Source: Lachnoclostridium sp. UBA1308 (GTDB taxonomy: Bacteria > Bacillota > Clostridia > Lachnospirales > Lachnospiraceae). Taken from it: a stretch of DNA of 64,000 nucleotides. Within the stretch, counting starts at the first letter, position 1. Each line of letters begins with the position of its first letter. The stretch lies in contig DBTU01000003.1 of NCBI GenBank assembly GCA_002307215.1, positions 29,824 through 93,823 of the forward strand, in the 5' to 3' direction. Position numbers and translations under genes: made by a program. Below the pieces are notes generated by a model. The model made no database searches and was not told where the DNA came from. It saw only the letters and a program-made list of their open reading frames with translations. This document shows positions 25,369 through 34,324 of the stretch, in pieces.

Positions 25369-26316
25369 ATGAATACAAGACAAAAGAATAGTAAGCCGGT
25401 AGCCTCTGGGCAAAAAAAGCGCTCTGGATTACGCATGAAGACAAAAGAAGGGATTTTAGGATATTTATTTGCTTCCCCCTGGATTTTGGGCTTTTTCATT
25501 TTCACTCTTTATCCTGTGTGCTCTTCTCTTTACTACAGCTTTACCAGCTACAATACGTTGAAGCCCCCCAAGTGGATCGGACTTTATAATTACATCTATA
25601 TGTTTAAAAAGGATCCGCTTTTTTTGAAATCTCTGTGGAATACAATTTATTATGCTGTTTTAAGTGTACCACTCGGAATATCAGCAGGTGTCTTAGTTGC
25701 GATACTTCTTAATCAGAAGGTGAAGGGTATGCGTCTGTTCCGAACACTCTTTTATCTTCCGACGGTTGTATCTTCAGTGGCGACAGCACTATTATGGTTG
25801 TGGCTAATGGAACCGAATTTCGGACTTTTTAATACAATGCTGGGGAAAATAGGAGTGCAAGGTCCCGGATGGCTGACAGATCCCTCTTGGGCAAAGCCTT
25901 CTTTGATCTTTATGAGCCTTTGGACCGTAGGAGGAGGAATGTTGATTTATCTGGCAGCTCTTCAGGATGTTTCTCAATCGTTATACGAATCTGCGTCTAT
26001 CGATGGAGCCGGTTCGATGAAGAAGTTCTTTAAAATTACTTTGCCAATGATAACACCTACTTTGTTTTTTAATCTTATAACCGGTGTGATCGGCGGCTTG
26101 CAGGTCTTTAATCAAGCATTAATAATGACAAACGGTGGTCCGGCTTATTCAACCTACTTTTATGCTTACCATTTATATACGAAAGCCTTTAGTGAATATT
26201 CCATGGGGTATGCTTCAGCCATGGCATGGGTGTTATTGGTTATTACTCTAATTTTATCAATGGTTATTTTCAAGACCAGCAAGCGCTGGGTATATTACGA
26301 AGGAGATCAGAAATAG
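25369..26316 (+). CDS. Sugar ABC transporter permease, MalF/UgpA type
   Basis: 315 residues. A basic cytoplasmic start is followed by six membrane helices (first about 29-50, ILGYLFASPWILGFFIFTLYPV). The EAA loop is LYESASIDGAGSMKKFFKITLPMITPTL (about 205-232). It pairs with the MalG-type permease at 22887 to form the membrane channel of a carbohydrate uptake transporter. The ribosome site AAAGGA is 11 bases before ATG 25369. The start lies 148 bases after the binding-protein stop, behind a stable hairpin. Confidence 0.94.
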   Translation: MNTRQKNSKPVASGQKKRSGLRMKTKEGILGYLFASPWILGFFIFTLYPVCSSLYYSFTSYNTLKPPKWIGLYNYIYMFKKDPLFLKSLWNTIYYAVLSVPLGISAGVLVAILLNQKVKGMRLFRTLFYLPTVVSSVATALLWLWLMEPNFGLFNTMLGKIGVQGPGWLTDPSWAKPSLIFMSLWTVGGGMLIYLAALQDVSQSLYESASIDGAGSMKKFFKITLPMITPTLFFNLITGVIGGLQVFNQALIMTNGGPAYSTYFYAYHLYTKAFSEYSMGYASAMAWVLLVITLILSMVIFKTSKRWVYYEGDQK

Positions 26317-26380
26317 CTGGATTCATTACTCAACCGGTGCAATGTTAAGTAGTGATACATATTTCATTTGAAAGGTATTG

Positions 26381-28858
26381 ATGCATATGAGTAAATTATA
26401 CTTTGTAGACGGATATCATGGGGGCATACGTGGACATATGCCGGAGGGTTCCTGGCAGGATATTCTGCATACACTGGAAGTCTATTCTGATTGGAAAATC
26501 AGTCTTGAAATTGAACCTGAATCATGGGAATATTTAAGAATAAATGATTATAAAACATATCATAAATTGCAAACTATGCTGGAAGATCCGGTCACGGCAA
26601 AACGACTTGAATTCATTTCCGGTAGCTACGCACAGCCATTTTGTTGGGCAGTGAATGGGGAAAGTAATATTCGTCAGTTGCTTAATGGCATGGAGGTAAT
26701 CAAACGTCACTTTCCCGATATTGTAATTGATACCTATGCGGTGCAGGAACCCTGTTTTACTTCATCGCTACCGCAGATTCTGAGTCAACTGGGATATGCG
26801 CGGTTAAGCCTTAAGAATCCAACTTCCTGGGGTGGATATATGGCTAAGCTACCGGGTGAAATCATTAACCTGTTCAGTCATGACGGCTCGTCCATTCCTA
26901 CTGTTCCGCGGTATATATGTGAGGAGTTAATCAGCTGCAGTGCAACGGAAGCGTCCGGTTATGATCTTTCTTCCTTGGAGGGCTTTGCAGAGAAATGTAA
27001 TCTTCATGGTATCAAGGCACCTGTCGGAATGTGCTTACAAGATCTTGGATGGGCTGCGAGACCCTTTGTGCAAGATATAGATGTTGAATATGTTACTTGG
27101 CGGGAGTACTTTGAACGATTTGGTAGCAGGGTGGCAGGTGAGGCAGAACTGTCACAGGAAGATGTACTTGTAGCTCTTCCCTGGGGTAACCGTATTCTGC
27201 AGGAGATGCTTCGTAATGTCCGTAATGCGGAAAACCGTATATTGCAGGCGGAAAAGTTACTGGCAATAGCGGAAGCTCAAAATGTTAAATTGGATCAATG
27301 CCATATCATGCTCGAGAATGCATGGGAAAAGCTTATGCAGGCACAGCATCATGATGGATATATTTGCGCTACCTGCGGAGAGGGGACACGGTTGTGGGCT
27401 TTTCAATCGAATACGCTTGCAACTCAGTGCTGCTCGCTGATTAGTCATATTACGGATCTTGCCCTGGAAGCGGTATCAGGTGGACAAGCCAAAGAGATTA
27501 CAACAGAGCAGGAGACATGGCTTCGGGTTTATAATACGGTCGGAAATCGGCGGATATCGCAAGCCGAGGTTACACTGGGGCTGGACTATGGGATCCATAA
27601 TATGAAAATATATGATGAAAACAATAATATAATTCCGTCTCAGATGGAACCGATACGCTTCAATACAGATGGTTCAATCGGTGCAGCTGTTCTTAGGTTT
27701 TATGCAACAGTTGAAGGAATAGGATACTCCACATATCGCGCGGTTCCCACCGACACCTTTGTAAGCGGAGTTGGGATGGCTATAAGAACCGCAAATCATA
27801 CCGTAGAAATATCAAATAATTATTATCATGTTGTTTTTGATTTAATGAAAGGCGGTTCTATCATACGTCTTTATGACAAGGAAACAAAGCGTAATTATAC
27901 AGAAGGAATAAAGGGTCTGGGGAGCTTGCGTGGATTCTCTGTAAGCGAAAATCGTTTTATTGACAATATGAATTCCTTTGCTGAATGCAAGATTAAGTCA
28001 AACGGTTCCATTTATACAGAACTTTGCTTTAGTGGAAAATTTCACGACATTGAATATCAGAATACGGTAATCTTCCGACTTCATGATCGTCGTATTGATT
28101 TTGAAACAACTATCAATTTTACGAAAGATACGGATATAGGTTATCCCTATGAGCCGCAGGAAGAAGAACGATTTCACGGAACAAAAAGATCCTCCTGCCG
28201 GGAGGATTATAAGATGGGAATACAGTTCCCTTTTAGTGAAAAACCAACGAAAATTATTAAGAGTGCTCCGTTTGATCTGTATGAAAGCAAGTTGACTGAC
28301 ACTCGTTTTGATTCCTGGGATACGATTAAACATAACATTGTGAACGGATTTATTGAATTCTATCAAGAAAGCTCCGATACGGGAATGGCTATATTTTGTG
28401 ATCATGTAAATGGATATTCCTTGGTAGATAAGCTCGTTACATTGACCATAGGTTTTGGATACCATGGAAACTTTTGGTGGGGATACCAGCCACTTCGAGG
28501 AAAATGTACAATAAAATATTCGTTACTGCCACATGCTTCCGACGTTGGGCAGGCGAATGTTTCCTACGAAGATGCTCTGGTTAGGGAACCGCTGTTGGTT
28601 CAGAGGTTGTCTTGCAAACCAAAGCAAAATAATTTCACCGCTTTTTGCTGCGAAAGCAAATCAGTGGAAACGGTTACGATTATACGAAGTAATAATAAAT
28701 CGCAAGTTCGTTTATTCCATAACAACTATAAAAGCGAGAAATTAACAATAAAAAGTAACATTCCGGGCTTTCAAGGACTATCGGCTGACCTGTATGGAAG
28801 ACCCGATGGTAGGGAGCCGAATGATATTCGTAAATTAGAAATCAAAACCTTGATATAA
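26381..28858 (+). CDS. Divergent GH38-type alpha-mannosidase
   Basis: About 826 residues; ATG 26381 is preferred (AAAGG 5 bases upstream), with ATG 26387 also possible. The layout follows GH38: a catalytic N-terminal barrel, a helical middle domain and C-terminal beta-sandwiches. The usual HTHxD metal motif is replaced by DGYHGGIRGH (H13, H19). The nucleophile segment LPDVFGYSAALPQI is replaced by AVQEPCFTSSLPQI, with Gln122-Glu123 at the position of the usual Asp. The last metal ligand appears kept in QAQHHDG (about 321-327). It therefore belongs to a distant GH38 branch whose substrate may differ. No signal peptide is visible, so it is probably cytoplasmic. It follows the MalF-type permease by 64 bases. 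Confidence 0.82.
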   Translation: MHMSKLYFVDGYHGGIRGHMPEGSWQDILHTLEVYSDWKISLEIEPESWEYLRINDYKTYHKLQTMLEDPVTAKRLEFISGSYAQPFCWAVNGESNIRQLLNGMEVIKRHFPDIVIDTYAVQEPCFTSSLPQILSQLGYARLSLKNPTSWGGYMAKLPGEIINLFSHDGSSIPTVPRYICEELISCSATEASGYDLSSLEGFAEKCNLHGIKAPVGMCLQDLGWAARPFVQDIDVEYVTWREYFERFGSRVAGEAELSQEDVLVALPWGNRILQEMLRNVRNAENRILQAEKLLAIAEAQNVKLDQCHIMLENAWEKLMQAQHHDGYICATCGEGTRLWAFQSNTLATQCCSLISHITDLALEAVSGGQAKEITTEQETWLRVYNTVGNRRISQAEVTLGLDYGIHNMKIYDENNNIIPSQMEPIRFNTDGSIGAAVLRFYATVEGIGYSTYRAVPTDTFVSGVGMAIRTANHTVEISNNYYHVVFDLMKGGSIIRLYDKETKRNYTEGIKGLGSLRGFSVSENRFIDNMNSFAECKIKSNGSIYTELCFSGKFHDIEYQNTVIFRLHDRRIDFETTINFTKDTDIGYPYEPQEEERFHGTKRSSCREDYKMGIQFPFSEKPTKIIKSAPFDLYESKLTDTRFDSWDTIKHNIVNGFIEFYQESSDTGMAIFCDHVNGYSLVDKLVTLTIGFGYHGNFWWGYQPLRGKCTIKYSLLPHASDVGQANVSYEDALVREPLLVQRLSCKPKQNNFTAFCCESKSVETVTIIRSNNKSQVRLFHNNYKSEKLTIKSNIPGFQGLSADLYGRPDGREPNDIRKLEIKTLI

Positions 28859-28899
28859 TATAGGACAAATAAATCTAATATTGGAAGGAATAATAAATT

Positions 28900-29916
28900 A
28901 TGGAATTCAGTTTCAAGAAAAATGCAAGGCTTATGGGGAGATTTGATTTGTCTGAGAAAGAGACCCCGAAATGTGGATGGGTAAATAGTGCGTTATTTCT
29001 TACTTTCCGTGGTACAGCGATTAACATGATTGCTGAGGATTCGGAAGGCAACGATTATATTGAAATTGTATTAGACGGTATCGCCCGTAATTGGACTAAT
29101 CTAAAAAGGGGTACGCATGAATACATCCTTGAACAGGGATTACCGGATGCTGTGCATACCCTAGAAATCCAAAAGCGTACAAGCATTTTTATCGGAAGCA
29201 TTAAGTTTCATGGGTTTTCATTGCCAGCGGGAGGAGAATTCCTTGCTCCGCCGGCACATAAAAATCTCAGGCTTGAATACTTTGGTGATTCAATAACCAA
29301 CGGATCGGGGAATGGCCATCCTCATGAGGTGCCCGAGGCTACGGGCCTTGATGATGGTTATATGTCCTATGTTGGAATCAGTGCCAGAATGCTGGATGCA
29401 GAGTATCATACCATGGCGATGTGCGGAATAGGTGTTTTACAAGATGCAAGGGGAAATATCAATGGATTACCGGTACATTTTTCAGGAACACTAGGCAAAG
29501 ATACTCAGCCCTGGGATTTTTCAAAGTATGTTGCTAATGGGGTCATAATTAATTTGGGCCAGAACGATTATTCAAATCCGATTGATGACAATAAATATAT
29601 GGAAGCCTATATTGGGTTTATAAAAGATATATTGGAACAATATCCGGAGGCATACGTGTTTTGCTGCGTAGGTACAATGAATAACAAAAATATGAATAGT
29701 GTAAATAAGATTGTAGCTTATTTTAATCAAAATGGGTTTAAAAAAGTATTTATGGTAGATTTGGGATTGATCCATCCCGAGGTAGAGGGCTGGGGCGGAG
29801 CATTCCACCCAGGATTACAGACTCATTATCGAATGGGACTTGATTTGGCAAGATTTATCTCTGAAAAGACAGGTTGGGAGTTACTAAAGCGTCCAATAAT
29901 AGCCACAGAATGTTAA
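28900..29916 (+). CDS. SGNH-fold carbohydrate esterase, CE2-like
   Basis: 338 residues with the same layout as the esterase at 20256: an N-terminal beta-sandwich (about 1-115), then an SGNH domain with block I YFGDSITNGSGNG, block III INLGQNDYSNP and the catalytic histidine in GGAFHPGLQTH. It lacks a signal peptide and probably removes acetyl groups from imported oligosaccharides. It lies 41 bases after the first GH38 gene and 53 bases before the second, with GGAAGGA upstream. Having both esterases in one regulon suggests a densely acetylated substrate, for example acetylated mannan. Confidence 0.87.
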   Translation: MEFSFKKNARLMGRFDLSEKETPKCGWVNSALFLTFRGTAINMIAEDSEGNDYIEIVLDGIARNWTNLKRGTHEYILEQGLPDAVHTLEIQKRTSIFIGSIKFHGFSLPAGGEFLAPPAHKNLRLEYFGDSITNGSGNGHPHEVPEATGLDDGYMSYVGISARMLDAEYHTMAMCGIGVLQDARGNINGLPVHFSGTLGKDTQPWDFSKYVANGVIINLGQNDYSNPIDDNKYMEAYIGFIKDILEQYPEAYVFCCVGTMNNKNMNSVNKIVAYFNQNGFKKVFMVDLGLIHPEVEGWGGAFHPGLQTHYRMGLDLARFISEKTGWELLKRPIIATEC

Positions 29917-29969
29917 TAGTTATGGTACGAAGCATTGTGATGACAAAGTGAAAGAAAAGGAGTGTTAAT

Positions 29970-32900
29970 ATGTTTTTCACAGAAGGACGCATTAAGAAAA
30001 TACTAGAAGAATTGAAGCGAAAAACAATGGAACACAATATGCCGATTCATGGGATAAAGTGGAAAGAGTGCGAGTATGGGGAGTATAACCTCCTGCATGA
30101 AAATGATAAGGAATGGGAGGATTTTTCTGTTAAACAGATCTGGGGCGGAAGAGATAAGCACAGCTGGTTTCGTTTTCGGATAACAATGCCTCGGGAATTT
30201 ACAGGAAAACCTGTTATGTTAAAGATTATTACGGACAGAGAAGGTTGGGATGCCACAAATCCGCAGTTTATTGCTTGGATTGATGGTGATTTGCAACATG
30301 GGTTGGATGCAAATCACACCTTGCTTTCTCTGACAAAAGATTGTAAAGCAGGAGAGGTTTTTTGCGTTGATCTATATGCCTATGGAGGAACGGAAGAAGG
30401 GGACAGCAGATTTAGTGCGGAATTATTCACACTGAATCGTCAGGTAGAAAAGCTCTATTATGATATATGGGTACCCTTGGAAGCGGCATGCCTACTTCAG
30501 AAGGAGGATAAACGGAGAATTGATACACTGACCTGTCTTGAAGGAGCGGTTAATTTACTGGATCTTCGGGAGGATGACAGTGTACTGTTTTATCGTTCGG
30601 TAGAAGAAGCAATCTTGTATCTGGAAAAAGAATTCTATAAATCTGCGCTTGTTGGGGCAGGGAATACAACAGAGTTGTGTGTCGGTCATACACATATTGA
30701 TGTTGCTTGGCTCTGGTCTTTACGACAGACCAGAGAAAAAGTGGTACGTTCTTTTTCAACAGTGATTTCATTGATGAAGGAATTTCCGGAATACATATTT
30801 ATGTCAAGTCAGCCGCAGCTTTACCAATTTGTGAAGCAGGATCAACCGGAGTTGTATGAAGAAATTAAGAAGATGGTGACAGAAGGACGCTGGGAACCGG
30901 AAGGCTCTATGTGGGTGGAAGCTGATTGTAACCTGATTTCGGGTGAATCGCTGATACGTCAGATCATGTTTGGAAAAAAGTTTTTTAAAGATGAATTTGG
31001 GGTAGATAATAAGATTTTATGGCTCCCAGATGTATTTGGATATAGTGCTGCTCTTCCACAAATCATGAAAAAAAGCGGTGTTTCGTATTTCATGACGACC
31101 AAAATCAGTTGGAATGAATTTAATAAATTACCGTATGATACCTTTATGTGGCGTGGAATTGACGGAACGGAGATTTTGACTCAGTTTGTTACAACACAAG
31201 AGTATAATGAAAAAGAACCGCGAATTAATACAACCTATAACGGAATGATTGATCCTAGCCATGTACTTGGCTGCTGGCAAAGATATCAACAGAAGAATAT
31301 CAGCAATGAAGTACTTAATTGCTTCGGTTATGGTGATGGAGGGGGAGGACCGACCCGTGAGATGCTTGAAAATGCAAGAAGATTAGACAAGGGACTACCC
31401 GGAATGCCAAAGGTACATATCGGAAAGGCAATCGATTTCTTTGAAAAGCTAGAAGAAAATACGCTTCATAATCCGAAGCTGCCCAATTGGGTAGGCGAGT
31501 TATATTTGGAATTCCATAGGGGTACCTATACATCAATGGCAAGAAATAAAAGATATAACCGTAAAGTGGAATTTATGAATCAGGATATGGAATGGCTGTC
31601 TGTTATGGCAGAGAGTTTGACCGGACTAAAGTATCCGGTGAAGGATATCAATGACTCATGGGAAGTAACGCTGTTGAACCAATTTCATGATATTATTCCA
31701 GGCTCATCTATAAAAGAAGTTTATGAGACCTCCAAAGAACAATATGAGCAATTGTTGCAGTCGGGAAGTGAAATAATTAACAGGTCTCTTCTGTCAATCA
31801 CGGAGAAAATCAAGATCAATCAAAATTCTTTCGTTGTCTTTAATCAGCTTGGTTATCTACGGGATGATGTTGTAACAGCAGATATACCCGAAGGATGGGA
31901 TAACGCTGAAATCTATGATGAGGACCAATTAATAAAGTCACAGATTTCACAGGATGGAAAACTTGTATTTTTTGTGGAGGGTTTACCTGCTAAGGGCTAT
32001 AAGCAATTTATGATAAAAAAGGCTTCCAAACAGCAGACTACTTGTGACGTCATTTATCAAAATGGATGCGAAATGGAAAATAAATTTTTTGATATTAAGA
32101 TAGACCAGGATGGTAATATTACTACGTTCTATGATAAATATAACAAAAGACAAGTGCTGAAGCCGAATTCTCGTGGAAATGTATTGCAGGTATTTGAAGA
32201 TAAGCCAATGGATTTCGATGCATGGAATCTGGATATTTATTATCAAGAAAAATCCTGGGAGATGAATGAGGTAACAGAAATCAGATTGATTGAAAAAGGA
32301 CCGGTCAGAACGATAATCCAGATAAAGAAGACATATCTGAAATCTACGATAATACAGATGGTTACTATGTATTCACAAATTAACAGAATCGACTTTCATA
32401 CCAAAATTGATTGGAAAGAAAAACAGGCTTTTGTGAAAGCGGCTTTTCCGGTTGAAATAAATTCAGATAAAGCAACTTATGATATCCAATTCGGTAATGT
32501 AGAACGGCCGACACATTGGAATACCAGTTGGGATCTTGCAAAATTTGAAGTTTGTGCGCATAAATGGGCCGACTTATCAGAGGGTGGATATGGCGTAGCT
32601 CTGCTTAATGATTGTAAGTATGGCTATGACATCAAGGATTCAGTAATGAGGCTTTCCTTATTAAAATCAGCAATATTTCCCAATCCTGATGCTGATAAAG
32701 AATTACATGAATTTACCTATTCGATTTATCCGCACGCCGGCAACTTTAAGGAGGCAAAGGTAGATCAAATGGCATACCGAGTTAACTGTCCGGTATATTG
32801 TTTGCTTCAAAAGCCACACGAGGGCCTGCTGCCGGAAAAACTTTCATTTATATCGGTGGATCAAAGTAATATATTTCTTGATACAATCAAAAAATCAGAA

Positions 32901-33104
32901 AGCGGGAAGGAATATATCATACGTATGTATGAAAACCATAACCAACTCACGAAGGCCTGCTGCACCTCCTATCATAATTTTAGAAGTATCACGGAATGTG
33001 ATCTTCTCGAAAACAATATTTCTGAGGTTGAATATCAAGACAATCAATTTGAGTTTATGATAAAGCCCTTTGAAATTAAAACCTTTAAAATTGTCATTGA
33101 GTAA
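29970..33104 (+). CDS. GH38 alpha-mannosidase, classical type
   Basis: 1044 residues, full length for the bacterial GH38 family. The metal site is intact: H240-T-H242-I-D244 (GHTHIDVAWLW), nucleophile D354 in LPDVFGYS, and H573/D574 in FHDIIPGSS. The N-terminal 200 residues form the beta-sandwich cap and the C-terminal 400 the beta-sandwich domains. It releases terminal alpha-linked mannose and is probably cytoplasmic because no signal peptide is present. AAGGAG lies 7 bases before ATG 29970. It differs strongly from the first GH38 gene of this run, so the two probably cut different linkages. Confidence 0.95.
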   Translation: MFFTEGRIKKILEELKRKTMEHNMPIHGIKWKECEYGEYNLLHENDKEWEDFSVKQIWGGRDKHSWFRFRITMPREFTGKPVMLKIITDREGWDATNPQFIAWIDGDLQHGLDANHTLLSLTKDCKAGEVFCVDLYAYGGTEEGDSRFSAELFTLNRQVEKLYYDIWVPLEAACLLQKEDKRRIDTLTCLEGAVNLLDLREDDSVLFYRSVEEAILYLEKEFYKSALVGAGNTTELCVGHTHIDVAWLWSLRQTREKVVRSFSTVISLMKEFPEYIFMSSQPQLYQFVKQDQPELYEEIKKMVTEGRWEPEGSMWVEADCNLISGESLIRQIMFGKKFFKDEFGVDNKILWLPDVFGYSAALPQIMKKSGVSYFMTTKISWNEFNKLPYDTFMWRGIDGTEILTQFVTTQEYNEKEPRINTTYNGMIDPSHVLGCWQRYQQKNISNEVLNCFGYGDGGGGPTREMLENARRLDKGLPGMPKVHIGKAIDFFEKLEENTLHNPKLPNWVGELYLEFHRGTYTSMARNKRYNRKVEFMNQDMEWLSVMAESLTGLKYPVKDINDSWEVTLLNQFHDIIPGSSIKEVYETSKEQYEQLLQSGSEIINRSLLSITEKIKINQNSFVVFNQLGYLRDDVVTADIPEGWDNAEIYDEDQLIKSQISQDGKLVFFVEGLPAKGYKQFMIKKASKQQTTCDVIYQNGCEMENKFFDIKIDQDGNITTFYDKYNKRQVLKPNSRGNVLQVFEDKPMDFDAWNLDIYYQEKSWEMNEVTEIRLIEKGPVRTIIQIKKTYLKSTIIQMVTMYSQINRIDFHTKIDWKEKQAFVKAAFPVEINSDKATYDIQFGNVERPTHWNTSWDLAKFEVCAHKWADLSEGGYGVALLNDCKYGYDIKDSVMRLSLLKSAIFPNPDADKELHEFTYSIYPHAGNFKEAKVDQMAYRVNCPVYCLLQKPHEGLLPEKLSFISVDQSNIFLDTIKKSESGKEYIIRMYENHNQLTKACCTSYHNFRSITECDLLENNISEVEYQDNQFEFMIKPFEIKTFKIVIE

Positions 33105-33111
33105 GTGCTGT

Positions 33112-33252
33112 GTGTTAAAGGAGTTAAGTCCAGGAAGCTATAAGAAAAAGGGAGTACAACCCCTTGTCCGAGTAGATGAGGTCAAGGAAGTCATGAATAT
33201 TATTGATGCAATTTTTCAATCAGCTGAACAAAATTGTATCGTATACTTCTGA
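33112..33252 (+). CDS. Small ORF between mannosidase and DUF1861 gene, uncertain
   Basis: If started at GTG 33112, 46 residues (opening VLKELSPGSYKKKG, ending QSAEQNCIVYF). The frame is open through the end of the mannosidase gene, so it may be chance. No ribosome site is seen before 33112. It ends exactly at the GAGGAGGGG site of the next gene, an arrangement consistent with coupling. It could be a remnant of a lost gene. Low confidence. Confidence 0.2.
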   Translation: MLKELSPGSYKKKGVQPLVRVDEVKEVMNIIDAIFQSAEQNCIVYF

Positions 33253-33263
33253 GGAGGGGAGCA

Positions 33264-34202
33264 ATGAATATAATAGAAGAACGCGGTAGATTCAAGGAAA
33301 CGCGTAGAATCTATGAAGCTGCTTTACTAAGTTTTTGTGGAGTAGATGGGTATGATGTTTATAATTGTTCACTTCCGTTCTTTTGGAAGGGGAAAAGATA
33401 TATGTATGGACGGATAGAGCGAAGAGCAGAATGGATGCGCTCCCTGGTGCGCTTGTTTGAAGAAACAAAAAAAGATGAATGGACCCTTGTTCCGGAGTCC
33501 ATGATGTATCAGTTGGAAGATCCGTATATAAGCATTATTGACCGCCAACTGGTATTGGGTGGAACTCATGTGCGTATGAAAGGCAATAAGCTAGATACAT
33601 ATTATGGATATTTTTACCGCGGGACTGAACTGGAGGATCTTCGCTACTTTACAACAGGTCCGGACTACATGAAAGATATTCGATTGGTAGAGCTTGAGGA
33701 TGGAACAATTGGAGTGTTTTCCAGGCCTCGGAACGAGGAAATACTTAAAAAACATGGCAGCGAATCTATGATGGGCTTTTTAATGATCAATTCTCTTGAT
33801 GAGCTTACAGCAGATCTTATTGAAAACGCTCCCTTTATTGAGGGACTATTTGAAGATGGAGAATGGGGCGGATGCAATCAGGCTTATCTGCTTGATAGTA
33901 GGAAAATCGGTATCATCGGACATCTGAGTTATAGCTATGCAGATAGCATGGGAGTAAAACAATCTGCTTACATGAATATGTCATTTGTATTCGATCCAGG
34001 GACAAGGGCAGTTAATAACTATAAAATTATTGGTACCCGGGACTGCTATCTTGAGGGCCCGGCAAAGATGCCGCATCTGGTTGATTGTGCCTTTACTTCC
34101 GGTATCGTAATGCGTAGTGACGGCAAAGTAGATCTATACAGTGGCCTTGGAGACTGTAATCAGGGACGAATTACAATAGATAATCCATTTGAAGGATATT
34201 GA
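33264..34202 (+). CDS. DUF1861 family protein (predicted five-bladed propeller)
   Basis: 312 residues from ATG 33264, preceded by GAGGAGGGG; the in-frame ATG 33234 lies upstream of that site and is less likely. The sequence has propeller-like repeats with acidic-aromatic motifs (PFFWKGKRYMYGRIERRAEWM, RYFTTGPDYMKDIRLVELEDGTIGVFSRPR, WGGCNQAYLLDSRKIGIIGHLSY). This matches DUF1861, whose fold is related to GH43/GH130-type propeller enzymes; I recall DUF1861 members labelled MTP-1. Between a mannosidase and a rhamnosidase, a role in cleaving or phosphorolysing a mannoside is plausible but not shown. Confidence 0.75.
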   Translation: MNIIEERGRFKETRRIYEAALLSFCGVDGYDVYNCSLPFFWKGKRYMYGRIERRAEWMRSLVRLFEETKKDEWTLVPESMMYQLEDPYISIIDRQLVLGGTHVRMKGNKLDTYYGYFYRGTELEDLRYFTTGPDYMKDIRLVELEDGTIGVFSRPRNEEILKKHGSESMMGFLMINSLDELTADLIENAPFIEGLFEDGEWGGCNQAYLLDSRKIGIIGHLSYSYADSMGVKQSAYMNMSFVFDPGTRAVNNYKIIGTRDCYLEGPAKMPHLVDCAFTSGIVMRSDGKVDLYSGLGDCNQGRITIDNPFEGY

Positions 34203-34324
34203 GAAATAGTGTGTGACAGAGAAAAGAGCAGCTCTCATTACATTTATTGCACGCGGTAATGTATATCAATGATAATTATAATGTGACTAGGTTGGAAGAT
34301 TCGAGGAAAGGCTTGGTAACTTTT

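Noticed and set aside
26381..33104. One mannosidase gene split or duplicated recently
   Set aside because: The two GH38 genes differ in length, motifs and domain detail, so they are old and separate families, not a recent copy.
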